Shown piece after piece: positions 10,767 through 23,596 of a stretch of DNA of 64,000 nucleotides. The notes below the pieces were generated by a model, which was given only the letters and a program-made list of their open reading frames with translations, made no database searches and had not been told where the DNA came from. The position numbers were made by a program, and so were the translations under genes. Each line of letters opens with the position of its first letter. The stretch's first letter is position 1. Origin of the DNA: Dioszegia crocea (Eukaryota; Basidiomycota; Tremellomycetes; Tremellales; Bulleribasidiaceae). Where the stretch lies: contig BCKK01000001.1 in assembly GCA_001600615.1 (NCBI GenBank), positions 2,656,108 to 2,720,107 of the forward strand, given 5' to 3'.

Positions 10767-13700
10767 TTAGATGGCCAACCATTTGGACTTCTCCTTGACG
10801 AGTGACATTGACCCATTTGTGCCGTAAATCAGCATCAAGTTGTGAGCAGATTCAAACACCATGGAAGATGAGCGGATACCCTGAATGTGTCAGCTTTGGG
10901 TACCTGGCGAAAGACAAGCTGGAGGTAACTCACTTCTCGCTCTTCCTCATCATCACACGCCTTCATCCGCGCCTCGACCAACAGCAATACCTTCTCATAG
11001 TGCCTCACAGCGAGATGAGAAACACCGATACCGTGGAACGCCCGTCCAAAGTTATACTCCACCTCTTCAGCCACAATGGGATCGGTCATATCTGACAATT
11101 TGCGATAGCGGGAAAGGAAAGCTGCGCCCTGCATCATGGTCAGCTTGAGGCTTGTCTGGTCGGTGGTTGACGACTCACCTGAGCGATAAAGTAATTTCGA
11201 TTGTCCGCCTGCCGAACGATCGCTCGGCCAAAGTATGCCTGCGCCAAATTAAGGCAGAGTAAATGATTGTACTGATCCAGCTCATAAGCTCTGAGTAGAT
11301 AGACTGGGGTGTCAGCTGAGACCTTTTACTATTTGGTCGCCAGACTCACACAGTGCCGTCTGATAGCTCTTCCCACACAACATCCAAGTCCCATATAGCC
11401 AGTTCCACAATGGCGAGTATTTCGTGGGGCGGATAGGGATATCACTGAGGGCAGGGTCGATACCGTCATCGGGCGTAGCTTCTCTTTCCACACTCCCACC
11501 GCCGCCATACTCATGCTCGTCCCCGTCCTCATCATCCTCTCCGCCCCCAGCACCCGCCCGACCACCCTCTTGATCCAGCACCGATTTCTTCCCCCGTTTC
11601 CAAACGACAATCTTCTTCTTGCCCTTCCCCTTGCCTTTACCCTTCGCCCCATCATCATCGTCATCCTCCCCTTCGACCTGTTCCTCATCGTCTTCGTCCT
11701 CCTCATCCACCAACATCTCATCCCCCAGTCTCTCCGTCATCCCCACTTTGATCTCCTGAGCCCATCTCCGCGCCGCCACTGAGAAATGGAATCGGTAACC
11801 CTTGATCAGATAGTCGTATTGCCGTAGTTCCCGGTGCATGAATTTCTGGAGGACGTGGTTCTGCCATGCGTTGTGCGCTGCCAAACCACCTCCGCCCATA
11901 CATCCTAGCATGAGCAGGAAGGGCTCGGTGCGGAATTGACTGGCTTGGCCGAGGCGCTTGCAGTTGTCGGCGATGATGGAGTATGATTTCGTACGCATTG
12001 CGCAGGCTGGTCCGTCAGGCGAATGAATAAAATGGGGTCAGGAGGGTACTCACCGACGATAGTGAGCCTCAAAGCAACTTCTGCTCGTCGGTTATTGAAC
12101 AACCCAGCCCATATGACATGCTCCAGAATCTCCATTGCAAGCCGTTCTTCATTCTTGACCATCAAAACACAGCAGTACTGCCAAGATCAGCTCTGAAACA
12201 TGCTATGAGGAACAGCCAAAACGACCAACTTTGACTATGAGCACAAGCCAGTCTTCGCAGCCCAATCCGTAGAACTCCCGCTGTCTGACGACCTTATACC
12301 GCTCTTCATCGTCTCCCTCGGCGTCCTCTTCCTGCGGCGCATCGTCCTCGACTGAGTGATCAGCCAACATCCCGCATCAAGCGAAAAGGCTCAGGCTCAG
12401 ACTCAGACTCACAACCCAATGTCCTCTCTAGACGATCCTGCATCTCCTGAGCTTTTGCAGCAACATCTTTCCGCATGCTGAGTTGCGACTTGTCAAGACG
12501 AGAAACGCCCTACTACATCAGATGTGAACATCCCACATCCCAATCCAGATACTCACTCTATTCTTCGGAAAATTGACCTTGGCCATTCGGAAATTCTCAA
12601 TCATAGTCCCAGCAGCAAAAATGAACTTATCCAGCGCACCCGGCTCGCCCTCATCAATCCCCGCTTCGGCATCCTGTACCTCTTGCCAGAACCCGTGCAT
12701 CTTCTCCCGCATCTGTCCCTCCAAGATCCGCTTGTTGAGTTTCTGACTGACGGCTCTGTCCGCCTTGGTCTGTCTAGGCTTATCTTTATCGCCAGCGTTT
12801 GGTCCGCGGCCGCGCGTGCCGGCTGCTTCTTGAGCTCGAATACGGAGAACTTCAGAGACGATTTCGAGAGCCTCTGCTTTTTGGCCAGAATCTTCGAGGA
12901 CGTTGGCGAGTTTGAGACGGGCGTCAAGGTTGTCTGGCTGGACGGATACGACTGAAGAGTCAGTGCGTCGTCGAGTCTTAGATTGATTTGGACGTACCCC
13001 ATCGCAGTGCCTCTAAAGCGGGGCCATTGTCCTTCAGCCGATGATGGCAAATCCCAATTGCCAGAATGGTCTCCGGCTCATCATCGATCTATCGACATCA
13101 GCGCCAGATGGCCTATGGTGCGAGGCAGACTTACAGCGTCGCTCTCTTGTAATTTGACAAAGCACTCCAAAGCCTTGTCCCACTGCTCCCGAGCCATCAA
13201 TGCGTTACCCAACGCGACGAACATGTCCTTATATGCCTCCGGCTCTAAGCGCAACAGCTCATCGACGTGGATCTAATAGTCAGCTGCAACTCCCTGGTCA
13301 TCCAAAACGAGAACGGTCTGAAAGCTTACCTTCGCATCCGTATCGTTCCCCAGCTTCAGCCGAACAATGGCCAGCCTATGCCGAAGACTCGTATCTAACG
13401 GGAACCCATCCGAGCTCGCCTCTTCACCGGGCAATCTCGACTGATCATCCCCTCTAATCACCCCCTCCACATCATACTCTCTATCATCCTCCACAGTGTC
13501 CCAATGCCTCTGATCTCTCCGGCTTTGCAACCATCGCTGACCCCTACGAATAATCACCACGGCCTCTTCGAGCTCGTCTAGCACCACAAGCAGATCAGAG
13601 AGGTTGATGACATTCTCCATAGTCATGGTATTGGGCTCAGGTCGATCCAGATCGTCAGGACCCGAGAAGGTGTAGATGTGCCAGTCGAAAGCGGTACGCA

Positions 13701-14892
13701 ACGCGTCGGCGCCAAAGCGAAGTTGCTTGGTCTCAATCACGATGGAGTGGAGGTCGGCCAAAAGGGAAAAATCGTGGGCTGTATCGGGGTCATGTCGGAG
13801 GATCTTCTTGAATGCGTCTAGAGCCTAGGAGATCAGCTATGGTGTGTGCTATGCAGTAATAGAGACTTACTCGGCTCATTTTACCCGTTGCTTTGTATTG
13901 TGCCGAGATCTCCCACAGAGACATGACATCCTGGGGATCCTTGCCTAGCGCCTTGCGAAGACAGTAGATGCACTCTTCAGACATCCCTGCGCCTCTGCAA
14001 CTTTAGCATCTTTGCAATTTCTGCTTCAGACCCAGGACCCACTTGAAATCCATAGCTAGATCTCTCCATCCCTCAGCATCTCCTTCAATATGCAGCGCGC
14101 AAAACTTCATTTGACGCGCAGCCTCCTTATTCCCATCTTCATCATATAGCGTACCGAGCGAACTCCACGCTCCGTAGATGTATGGATCGAGGCGAATGAC
14201 CTCCAAAAATCCCTCGATGGCCTTTTGGGTGTTGCCGGAAATATAGTCGATATTGGATTGAGAGAGCAGGAGGGAGACTTCATGTGTGGGCTTGTGCGCC
14301 GCTCTGGCCTGACACTGTAAGCTACGCATCAATCGATCTACCAGAGACGACTTACAGCTCGTGGTCTGCCTGTCCTCTTCTTGGGCTTCTTCCCACCACC
14401 TTCATCATCCTCTTCATCAGGATGTAAGACGCCTCCATTAGGTATGACAGAGCCTCCACGGGGCACTCTCCCAACGTATCCCACTAGTCGACTGAACGCA
14501 TCAGCTAAAATGTGCTCAAAACAAAAGCTGACTTACTCGAAGACATCATCCTCCTCATCCAGGGCACTGGCTTTGCCGTTACTCTTACCCCCGACGCCCT
14601 TCTCTTTCCCCTTCCCCTTCTCCTTCGCCGTCAATCTCGTCGTCCGGTCTTTCCTCATTCGTCCCGCCTTCTTCGCTCTACCACTCGGTGGTCTGTCCAA
14701 ATCATCATCCTCTTCATACGCGCTCTCAGGCCCCGAGCTCAACTCTCCTTCGCTGTCGTCCCCCGCGCCAATATCACTCCCGCTACCGCCTACGCTGCCT
14801 GCGCCATCATCAACATCTGGCGTAGCCTCGATTGGGTCTTCGAGAGAGAGGAGGGATGGATCCAGGACTTGGTCAGTGTCTAGGAACGGCAT
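10767..14892 (-). CDS. TFC4: TFIIIC TPR subunit, Tfc4/Sfc4/GTF3C3 family
   Basis: Fifteen exons: 14537-14892, 14356-14491, 14043-14314, 13871-13994, 13330-13824, 13135-13272, 12998-13088, 12557-12951, 12413-12509, 12230-12351, 12054-12177, 11350-12006, 11179-11303, 10934-11128, 10767-10880. They total 1146 residues. After an acidic N-terminus and a basic patch (KKRTGRPRA) come two arrays of TPRs, for example AIEGFLEVIRLDPYIYGAWS and AIYCL/ALGKDP-type units, with the family C-terminus LRAYELDQYN, NYFIAQGAAFLSRY and FESAHNLMLIY. This subunit forms part of the tauA lobe of TFIIIC and recruits TFIIIB to tRNA and other Pol III genes. A long acidic/Lys-Gly insert (about residues 860-930) interrupts the second TPR array; its composition is unusual. 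The donor at 12229 is GTTGGT. Confidence 0.93.
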
Positions 14893-15431
14893 GTTGGGAT
14901 CATGTCAAGGTAAGGGATGGTCGCGAAAGACTCGCGCTCGTCGCGAAGTTGTGAGACATCGCTTCCGACGGAAACTTTTGTTGTGAGTGGCGAGTCACAT
15001 GTGGCGGGTTGCGAGTGGGTGTATGACTTTGCTAGCCGGAATAAATTTTGCATTGGCTATGCATGAGGAGCTATGAGACTCTGGGAAGGACCGCATTCTT
15101 CAGGTCTATCAGACTTACTAACTTAGAATGCTGGGACACCACTGACGAGAGGATTGTCCCAAGGGTCAAAATAGGGGATCCTCGACGTATCGTGTCGCGC
15201 GACTCTTCGCCCCCATCAGCCTAAGCCTGCTTAGCTCCAAAATGATGTGCTCTGAAATCAACCAGTAAGAGAAAATGTCCTTAGGAATCACTCGGCATAG
15301 TATTGACAGTGCATACAATCACGTCCTTATATACAATAACCATCCAGCACATATGGCCGTCCTATACGTCACGAGAGTCAGATATACAAATCAGAATATA
15401 CACGGTAAAGTGGCGGACGAGTGAATCGAAT
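14893..15431. other. Intergenic, TFC4 5' region and 3' end of large unknown gene
   Basis: 539 bases between two minus-strand genes. The left part (15230-15431) is AT-rich and looks like a 3' UTR of the upstream gene; the right part is the presumed TFC4 promoter. No gene, RNA or clear motif was found. Confidence 0.4.
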
Positions 15432-18400
15432 TTAGTCGAAGAGCGAAGCCGGAATACCCTCCATGGGTCGTTTATGCATCTTGAAGAAATCGCACAGTTC
15501 TCGATGTTGATTTTTGGCAGTGACGGCGTGTGTTTTGTATTGATCTTGGAGGTTGGTTTGCTTGATGTGAACACCGGACGATTGGGCAGATAAAGCTTGG
15601 TATGTTGCGTCACTGTGGAGGTAAGCTTGTGCCCCAGGTCAAGAACGACGGTCACTCGGGAGTTAAAAATAGCTTACTGTTCCGTTGCGAATCCCTGCAC
15701 TGACTTGCACGCCACTTGAGACACATGACGGTCAATTGCTGATATGATTTTAGTGGGAATGGCGAGTCGATCTTCGATACGCCGCTTGACCGCCTACTAG
15801 GTATCAGCAAAAGCAACCTCAGTCTGTGGACAGAGACGGACCTCTGAAATCGAATCGATAGTCTGTGTCGTCAGCTTGAGTCTATCACACCTGGGGCGAA
15901 GAATAAACTCACTGCCATCACGCCAGTAGCAGCCTTATGCGCCTCATTTTCCGCATCCATCCGCCTTCCGCCCTCCTTGTCCACCTTCCGAACCTTCCTC
16001 TCCTGCACCTCCGGCTCACTTATCGAGACTTTCCGCTTTCTGGGAGCTGTCGTCGCGTGAGGGGAAAGCTGGACCACCGATACCTCCTCCCCATCATTCT
16101 CCTTGCTGATGACTCGGTTGACTTCTAATTGTCTGGATGTGACGCTGTATTGCGTGATGACCGGGACCGCCAATAGCTGAGGAATATCGGGCTCGACATC
16201 TGACCGGATAGCGCTGACTGCGTGTCGAGGTGATTGTTGTTGCTTGACAGCGGGACTCCGTTTCCTCGGAGGTTCTTCCACCTGATCATCGGCTTCGACA
16301 CTGCGCTTCCGTGCGGACTTCTTGGTGGAATCTCCTGCAGATACAGGTGCGGCCTGTGACGCTTGTTCGCGCACGGCTTCGATCAAAGGAACGGGTTGTG
16401 CCTCTTCGGCAACGGCAACGACTTGCGGCTCGGGCGCAGCAGGAGCCTCCTTAGCCGCCATACTGGACCGACCATCCCTCGATGCCGGTTCCGCCTCATG
16501 ATCGGTCGCAGGCGAGACCCGAGCGGCCTGAGCGCGAGTAGAGCGTGATGTAGTCTTCTTGGCTGGAGTGGATCGACGCTGAGCTGGTTTAAGGGGAGAA
16601 ACGATATCTTCGGTGATTGCTTCGACAATACCGCTGTCATCGTTTGTAATAGCGATAACGGGTTCGGCGTCGGTGTCTGCTGCCAGATCTGGCGCTGGGG
16701 TGGTAGTGCGAGTTGGCTGGATCTTGGCGGCTGGCTTGGGCTTTGCTTTCGATTTAGACTTGGTAGCAACAGGCACCGGGATGACAACGACAGGCGCAGG
16801 AGGTTCGACATCAACCGGCGGCGCATTCTGCTGCAGAGTAAGTATGTGATCCATGAAGAGGTCAGAGTCACTCACTTTGCCCTTTCTTCCTTTGTCGCCT
16901 TCATCCATCTGGTCCTCCGCCGCATCTTCTTCCTCAACCTCAACCTCGATCTCGATCGGGCCAACAGCCGCCTTGCCCATAGCAGGTCCTGCCCGCTCAG
17001 GCGCAGCTGCCTTCTTCCCCTTCGGACCCTTCACGACTACCACCTCCTCTTCCACTCCCATATCCGCCTCCCCACCTCCATCCACTTCAACCACCGGCTC
17101 ATCATCTGCATCCGCATCCGCCTTTAGAGCATCAGCTTCATCCCCTATATGAAGTCAGGAGAAGTCAGCTCACATGAACACCCTCCATTCGTCCAGGGGC
17201 AGTAGCGGCCTTATCCTCCACAGTAGCCTTAGGTGGACCGGCCTTCTTCCCCTTCCCTCTTCCTTTGCCCTTATCGTCCTTGCCCGCCCCTGCCTCATTA
17301 TCCACCTTTCCAGCCTCTTCAGCCGCCACAGCAACAACCCTTGCCCTTGCCTTAGCAGCAGCCGGCGTCATTGCTTTGCCCGACTTGATCTCTCCCGCTA
17401 TTGTCGCTTTCGGCTTAGTCGATCGAAGATTCACCTTGGCGGGTTTAGCGATAACAGCAGGTACTGCGATTTTAGACGTTGCCTTGGCTCTGATAGTGGT
17501 GGGTACAGCCTTGGAAGGGGGATCAGGAGTGGTAAGATCGGCTTTCGCAGCTTTCGAGCCCCTTTTGGGCGCAGGTGTAGGAGGAAGGGGATCCGGAATG
17601 GCTTGAATACTGTCGAGAGGGTCCATATCGTCGACTTCGACATTGGCATCATCGGTCTCAGACTCAGGATCCTCATCGACCTTCGTAGTGCTGACTGGTT
17701 TCTCTCGGCTATCTGGATATATCAGCTTGTTCATCATTGGACTCAGATACGATTAATCCAGCTCACATTTCTGACGAGATCGACTAAGCGCGTTGGGTTT
17801 GGTAATAGGCACTTGCTGCGATGAAGCAGGAACGAGGATAGTCGGCGTTTTGATCTTGACAGGATTGGGGATGCTGGTGATGAAGGGATCCGATGTTGCG
17901 TTTCTCGGGCCATCTTCAGACCCACCAGCCTCCTCATCATCATCCACCGGTGCCGCCTTCCCCTTCCCCACCTTCGTCTTCTTCGGCTCCTCTACCACCA
18001 CCTCCATCGCCTCTGACTCCTTCTCACTGACTTCAGTGACTTTCCCCTTTGCCTTTCCCCTAGTCTTGGGCGTGGTCTTGCTGGACATTTCATCCGCGCC
18101 CGATGGTTTCTCTTCGCTACCATCAACCCCCGTCCCCTTCGCTTTACCCCTCGTCGTCGCCTTCTTCGATACCGCCAATTCCACCTCTGGGGTAGTCTTT
18201 GCCGCGGGCTTGCTCGACATTTCCTCCGCTCCCGACGACTTCTCTTCGCCTCTGCCTGCCGCCGACATCTTCGCTTTACCCCTCGTTGTCGCCTTCTTCA
18301 ATACCGCCACATCCACCTCTGGCGCTGATGGCTCCTCTGCCTCCTCCTCAACGACCGCCGCTTTACTCTTTGCTTTAGTCTTTGCCGCTGCCTTTTTAGG

Positions 18401-21233
18401 GACTGGGACGACCACAACCACTTCCTCTACATCCGCCACACCACTCGTTGCCTCTTCCATCTCCTGTTCAATGGCCGCCGCCTTGCTCTTTGCTTTAGTC
18501 TTCGCCACCGCCTTCTTAGGAACAGGGACGACCACATCCGCTTCCTTTCCATCCACTGCTCCACTCCCCTCCTCGAGAACAGAATCACCGTCCTCTACCT
18601 GACCTCCACCCTCTCCTTCATCCACTGTCTCCGCCACTTTTTTCCCCTTCTTCCCTGGCTTCCCAATCTCCACAACGAGCGGCACAGCCTCGCCACTAAG
18701 CACACCCGTGGTCTTCTGCATAGATCGAGTCTTCGCAGCTCGGGATGGCCGATTAGCCGCCGACGCAGAGCTGGGCGGACCGAAAGGGATGAAGAGTAGC
18801 TCAGAGGATTCTTCCGTCGGCTCAGCCGGAGGAATCTGGGCCGGTCGATCGCCAACACTTGGTGGTGTGGCCTTGGCCCTTGTCTTTGCTGGGTTTTTGG
18901 AGGGTGCCTTTGCCGATTTGGCTGGTGTTTTCCCGGGTGATTTAGCTGCCGATTTGGACTTGTTGCTGTCCTTGGAATCGGTCGAGTGGGATGATCGTGT
19001 CGATCGCCGAGGGGGATCGACTACCTCTGGGACGTCTTCGGCGCCAGGATCGACAGCCGCCTCCTCTTCTTCCTCTTCCTCCTCGTACTCCCTTTCTTCT
19101 TCCACCACCTTTATCTTCTGACCAAGCGCAGAGGGCGTCGTGGCTTTCGCCCCGAGCGAAGATCTCCCTCCTGTGCCTTTCGGCGCCAAGCTCACACCAA
19201 AGCTGTCGGAAGCATGACTCGGAGCAAGACTAGACGGATCGATGTCCACGGCCGAGTCCAGAACCCTCGATTCATCTTCATCCGGAATGGAGGCATCGAG
19301 TGGCGACGAAGGGGGTACGAGGTCGCCCGTGTCATTATCGGGAGCCGAGGTTTGTTTAGGATCGAGCTGTTGGACATGGTCCAGCCATGCAGACTGTCAT
19401 ATCAGCTTTTGAACCCATGCTCATCGTGAAGAACTTACATCTGGAAGCAAGCGCTTAAGGGTCGCTTCGAATTTGTCCGCATAAAGCGTTTCGATATCAA
19501 TCACGACGTGCAGATCACCACTTCGGGCATGGAGGCTGAGCAGATAGAATTCAAAGCCTGGTTGGGTCAGCTTACGCCTGGCCCGAGCCTAAGGAAAGGA
19601 CGTACGGTTCATGTTTGGGTCGCTCAGACGGTGTATATTATATAGGCGTTCGTGGATATGGGTCAGGTTATATGGCTCTTCCCGCCCAAACTCGTTAAAG
19701 TCCTTATCCCAAATCAGCCTCAAGCCCATCAAGCGATTAAATACAGACTCACATTGATGCGCATCCCGAATTGATCCACGTACACAATCACTTCCCCTTG
19801 AGACAAGCGGTCTTTCGCCTTGTCGTTGCTGGCCATATTCTCGCCATCAACCACGCAAGAAGCGACGGGGAATCCTTGAGGTCGATCGAAAGCGTTGATG
19901 TTGTAAATGAGATTCACCATGTGCATGTAATCCTTCCTCCATCAGCTGACAGTCTGGGGACAGATAAGCGTAGACTTACCCGAGGCTTTAGAGCAACCTT
20001 GATGGGGAGCTTATCCAATATAGTCCGCATCGCCCGTCTCATCTGAGAGGTTGTTGCGGCCCAGAGAGGATGCTTGCTCATCGCCGCGAGAAGGTAGTTC
20101 CAGCGGAGATCCTCTAGACTCTCTTCCTCCTCGTCTATCTTGGGTTTCGCCGTCTTGGCTGTCTTGGGTTTCGTCGTAGGCAGAGAGTAGATGAAGACGC
20201 GGAGACCATGGATCGACAGAACCGTCACTGCGGAATCAGCTCAGTTGAGAGCACAATCGCGTGGAGAAACAGATCCACCTTTCGATTCTAGGATAAGAGT
20301 ACCTAGTCTCAGCCTCGCCCGGAAGGAAGCCTGGTCGGAACCCCAAACACCGCATTTCTTCGTGTTAGAATACGATGCCAGCGTTTCAAACACATCGATG
20401 ATCTAGCAGTCAGCAGTGGGCTACAAGAGATAGACATAGACTCACATGTTCTGTCTCGGTCGAGTGATTAAGCCCTTGACCCTCGGCATACTCGAGCAGA
20501 GTGAGAATCAGGTCGAACCACTCTCGGCTGACGTAGGGTGATTTGTTTGGTTCGTCTCCGGCTACTTCGTGACCCTCCTTCAATAATCAGCTGCGTCAAG
20601 TTGAGTTCTGTTGTGTGACTTACGAGGATACTGAGATCATTCAGCTCCCGCTCAACTTAAACTCCCAGCGGGATTAACTCACGGTGACATGATGTAGGAC
20701 ACCGCTCGTAGGATGCGAGCTACGACCACGGGATCTGGCGGGGTCTCCTTGTCCGACTGCACCCTCTTATTGATAGTGACAGAACAAGGAATCTCTGAGA
20801 CTTCGAAGAATTGCGGCTCGAGTCCAACAGCCGTGATGGCGCGGAGGAGAAGGAACATGAGCTCCGCGAAAGCAGACCGATCAATAATGCACTGATGCTT
20901 GGCGAACTATCCCATCAGTATGATGCAATTTAGATAAGCGGTTAGCTTACATCCTTTCGACACCACCTCTCCCACTCTCTGACTGAATCTTCGGGGAAGG
21001 AAGCGTCATTCTGTATCGTCAGTCCCATTGGAGAATGCAAGCTGATGGCCACTTACAAGAAGGGTTGACATGATCTTTACGCCCTGACAGAAGCTTTCCC
21101 TAGCTTGTTGAAGTCCGACAAGACCCTTCTCTCCCTTCCTCTTGTCTAGACTCCGCTTGATGGCTTCTGTTTGATCTTTCCATTTTTGGACGTCGGGGCG
21201 CAGGGAGGGCAGTTGGCTCTTGCTGAGCGCCAT
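15432..21233 (-). CDS. Very large unidentified protein with Lys/Ala/Glu-rich repeats
   Basis: Sixteen exons: 21057-21233, 20951-21010, 20683-20906, 20624-20630, 20446-20577, 20279-20402, 19980-20227, 19753-19932, 19606-19702, 19439-19557, 17767-19393, 17174-17712, 15913-17121, 15842-15862, 15678-15793, 15432-15612. Together they make 1687 codons. The first ~455 residues look globular and well conserved in composition (for example WKDQTEAIKRSLDKRK, VSREWFDLILTLLEYAE, GMRINDFNEFGREEPY). Residues ~460-1530 are low complexity: acidic and Lys/Ala-rich with repeated KKATTRGKAK and KAKSKAA units. The last ~100 residues are ordered again (AVKRRIEDRLAIPTKIISAI, then ELCDFFKMHKRP). I do not recognise the family; composition suggests a nuclear, chromatin-linked role. 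A 7-nt exon is required for frame. A 45-nt in-frame stretch (16831-16875) may be a further intron. Confidence 0.75.
18030..18560 (-). repeat. Internal coding repeats of ~40-43 residues
   Basis: Inside the large unknown gene, two diverged repeat families lie side by side. One unit (PVPKK..AKTKAKSKAA) recurs about 120 nt apart (near 18361-18420 and 18482-18540). The other (KKATTRGKAK... then GEEKSSGAEEMSSK) recurs about 126 nt apart (near 18081-18190 and 18206-18320). The DNA copies differ at many sites, so this is an old expansion rather than a fresh one. Confidence 0.75.
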
Positions 21234-21637
21234 GACTGTTGTCGGTCGACAGAGTTATATGATGTATGTGTAGGGGCAGTTTCAGATGAGGAAGCATATA
21301 CGGGGGAGAGGAAGGAGGAGGAGGAAGCACAGAGGACAGCAGGGGGAGGGGATGGGGAAGTTGAGCGAGACTTTGGTGGAGGGGAGGAACGCGGGGTCTC
21401 CGCACTACCCAATCTTGCGTAAGCATGCCCCAAATTGCCCCATTGGGTATTTCCTATTCCGGCAATGCTACATCCGGCCGGAACGGAGCTGACCGGCGGC
21501 GGCGTTCTCCGCCTCGTCATTGAACGCGCAACCCTCCCCCTTATCATCGTTACCCTCCTTTCATCCTTCCTCTCCCCCACCTCATCTACCCATCTACCCT
21601 ACCTACAGCCCTTCCCCCTACAGCCCCAGCACATACA
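21234..21637. promoter_or_regulatory. Divergent promoter region, large unknown gene / subtilase
   Basis: 404 bases. The part nearest the protease (21530-21637) is a long pyrimidine-rich tract of C and T runs, as often seen in leaders of highly expressed fungal genes. The other half is A/G-rich on the same strand. No TATA box was seen. Confidence 0.5.
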
Positions 21638-23596
21638 ATGAGGTCATTCATCTCAGTCGCTTTCCTTCTCCCCTTGGCAATCGCCTCCCCACTCGCAAAG
21701 CGTTCTCACAATGCCCACCTTGCTCCCCTTACTGAAGAGGGAGAGAGCATCGAGGACTCTTACATTGTCGTACTCAAGAAGAATGTCAGCCCGGCTTTGA
21801 TGGCGCTGCACTTGGGTAGCGTGGAGGAGAGTAACGGCCTTGATGTGAGTTTGAGCGTCGGGTGGCGGCGATTAGATACCGCGGGTTGAGTCAAGCCGGC
21901 AGTCGTGTGATCGTGCCAGTGACCATCGTGCGATAGCCCACATGTGCTGATACTCCAGCCTCTATTCACCTTTGCCAGCAACGGCGAGAAGATCGACGAG
22001 AGCGGCGTGACGCACGTCTACATGCCCTCGAGCGATGTCTCGTACTTCGGCTATGGTAAGTTGGCCACTCCTCCCTTCTTACCCTTCCCTACCGCAGCTC
22101 CTGCTCTTGCTTTCCTCCCACTACGTGTCTTCCATCCATCATTCTGCCTACTATCGCCACCCTTCTTTCCCCGGGTCCCTTGCCTCCCTTCCCGTTTCAT
22201 GTCTCACACCATTACGATCTGAGACAAATGCTGATTCCGTCCAGCCGGTAAATTCGCTCCCCAGACCTTAGACTCCATTCGGGCTTCCCCCGAAGTCGCC
22301 TATGTCGAGCGAGACCAGCGTGTCTACACCCAGGACAACTTCCAGGGCGTAGACGATGCCTTCTCATCCGACTCGCACATCTCTACCGAGCTCGGCGCAC
22401 CTTGGGGTCTGGCTCGGATCAGTCACCGTGCCCAGCTCCACCTTAGCACTTTCACCAAGTACCTCTACGACGATAGAGGTGGAGAGGGTGTGACTGCCTA
22501 TGTCATTGACAGTCAGTTCCAGCGCTTGCCCTGTATAGTGCACTAGCTGACATGCTCAGCTGGAATCAACGTCGACCACGTTGAGTTTGAGGGTCGGGCC
22601 CGATGGGGCAAGACCATCCCCAAGAATGACGTAGACAAGGACGGTAACGGTCACGGAACCCACTGCGCCGGAACGATCGCCTCGAGGAAGTACGGTGTTG
22701 CCAAGGCGGCCGAGGTTGTCGCTGTCAAGGTTCTCGGCTCGAACGGAAGTGGAAGTATGAGCGATGTCGTTGCTGGTGTGGTGTGAGTTCAATTCTTGGC
22801 CATAAATGTTCAACGTAGAGCTGATCCCTCAGTTGGGCCGCTGAGCAAGCCGCCAAGGCCGATGCCGATGCACAGAAGGAGCTTGTCAAGACTGGCAAGA
22901 CCAAGCACAAGGGTTCCGTCGCCAACATGTCTCTCGGTGGTGGTAAGGCTCAGTCCCTTGACGATGCCGTCAATGCTGCTGTTGAGTCTGGTCTCCACTT
23001 TGCCGTCGCTGCTGGAAAGTAAGTCCTCCCTTCCAGCATACGTAAGACTCTTACTGACTTACAGCGACAACAAGGACGCCTGCAGCTACTCTCCCGCCCG
23101 GGCCGAGAAGGCCGTAACCGTCGGTGCTTCTACCCTAGGCGACGACCGTGCCTACTTCTCCAACCACGGTAAATGTGTCGACGTCTTTGCGCCCGGTCTC
23201 AACATCCTTTCCACCTGGAACAGCGGTAACCAATCTACCAACACCATCTCGGGTACATCCATGGCCAGCCCTCACATCTGCGGTCTCCTCGCCTACCTAC
23301 TCTCCATCCACGGTACCGAGACATTTGACATTGCCGAGCTTGCCGGTGCATCTCGCGCCCAGGCCGAGGCGTCAGTCTACGCCAAGGCTTACTCGCTCTT
23401 GCCTCCTATGCTCCGCGCCGTCCTCCCTACCCCCGAAAGCCTCTTTGTTGCCGCTTCCAAATCTAGCGACAAGGTTACCCCTGCCCAGCTCAAGAAGGCC
23501 CTTCTTGGCTTGTCGTCATCTGGTAAACTCACCGACCTCCCGGCTGGGACCCCCAACCTGTTGGCGTTCAACAATGCCACTTCGTCTTCCAAGTAG
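21638..23596 (+). CDS. Subtilisin-like serine protease, proteinase K / vacuolar protease B type (S8A)
   Basis: Six exons: 21638-21844, 21959-22055, 22245-22511, 22560-22782, 22833-23018, 23065-23596, for 503 residues. A signal peptide (MRSFISVAFLLPLAIA) is followed by a Lys-Arg site and an inhibitor-I9 propeptide (DSYIVVLKKN, then AYVERDQRV). The catalytic triad is visible as D190 (YVIDTGIN), H222 (GNGHGTHCAG) and S392 (GTSMASPH), with the oxyanion asparagine in AAGNDN. The enzyme should be synthesised as a zymogen and matured in the secretory pathway; similarity to PrB1/cerevisin favours the vacuole. A C-terminal extension of about 95 residues (Ala/Ser/Leu-rich) follows the catalytic domain and may be trimmed. 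Confidence 0.95.

Noticed and set aside
17793..18602. 269-codon plus-strand frame rich in Ser, Thr and Phe
   Set aside because: It mirrors the Lys/Ala/Glu repeat region of the minus-strand gene; open complementary frames are expected for such biased codons.
17753..19249. Separate gene starting MDIDPSS on the minus strand
   Set aside because: The frame is continuous with the upstream exon at 19393, which has a proper acceptor, and the whole model sums to whole codons; this ATG is internal.
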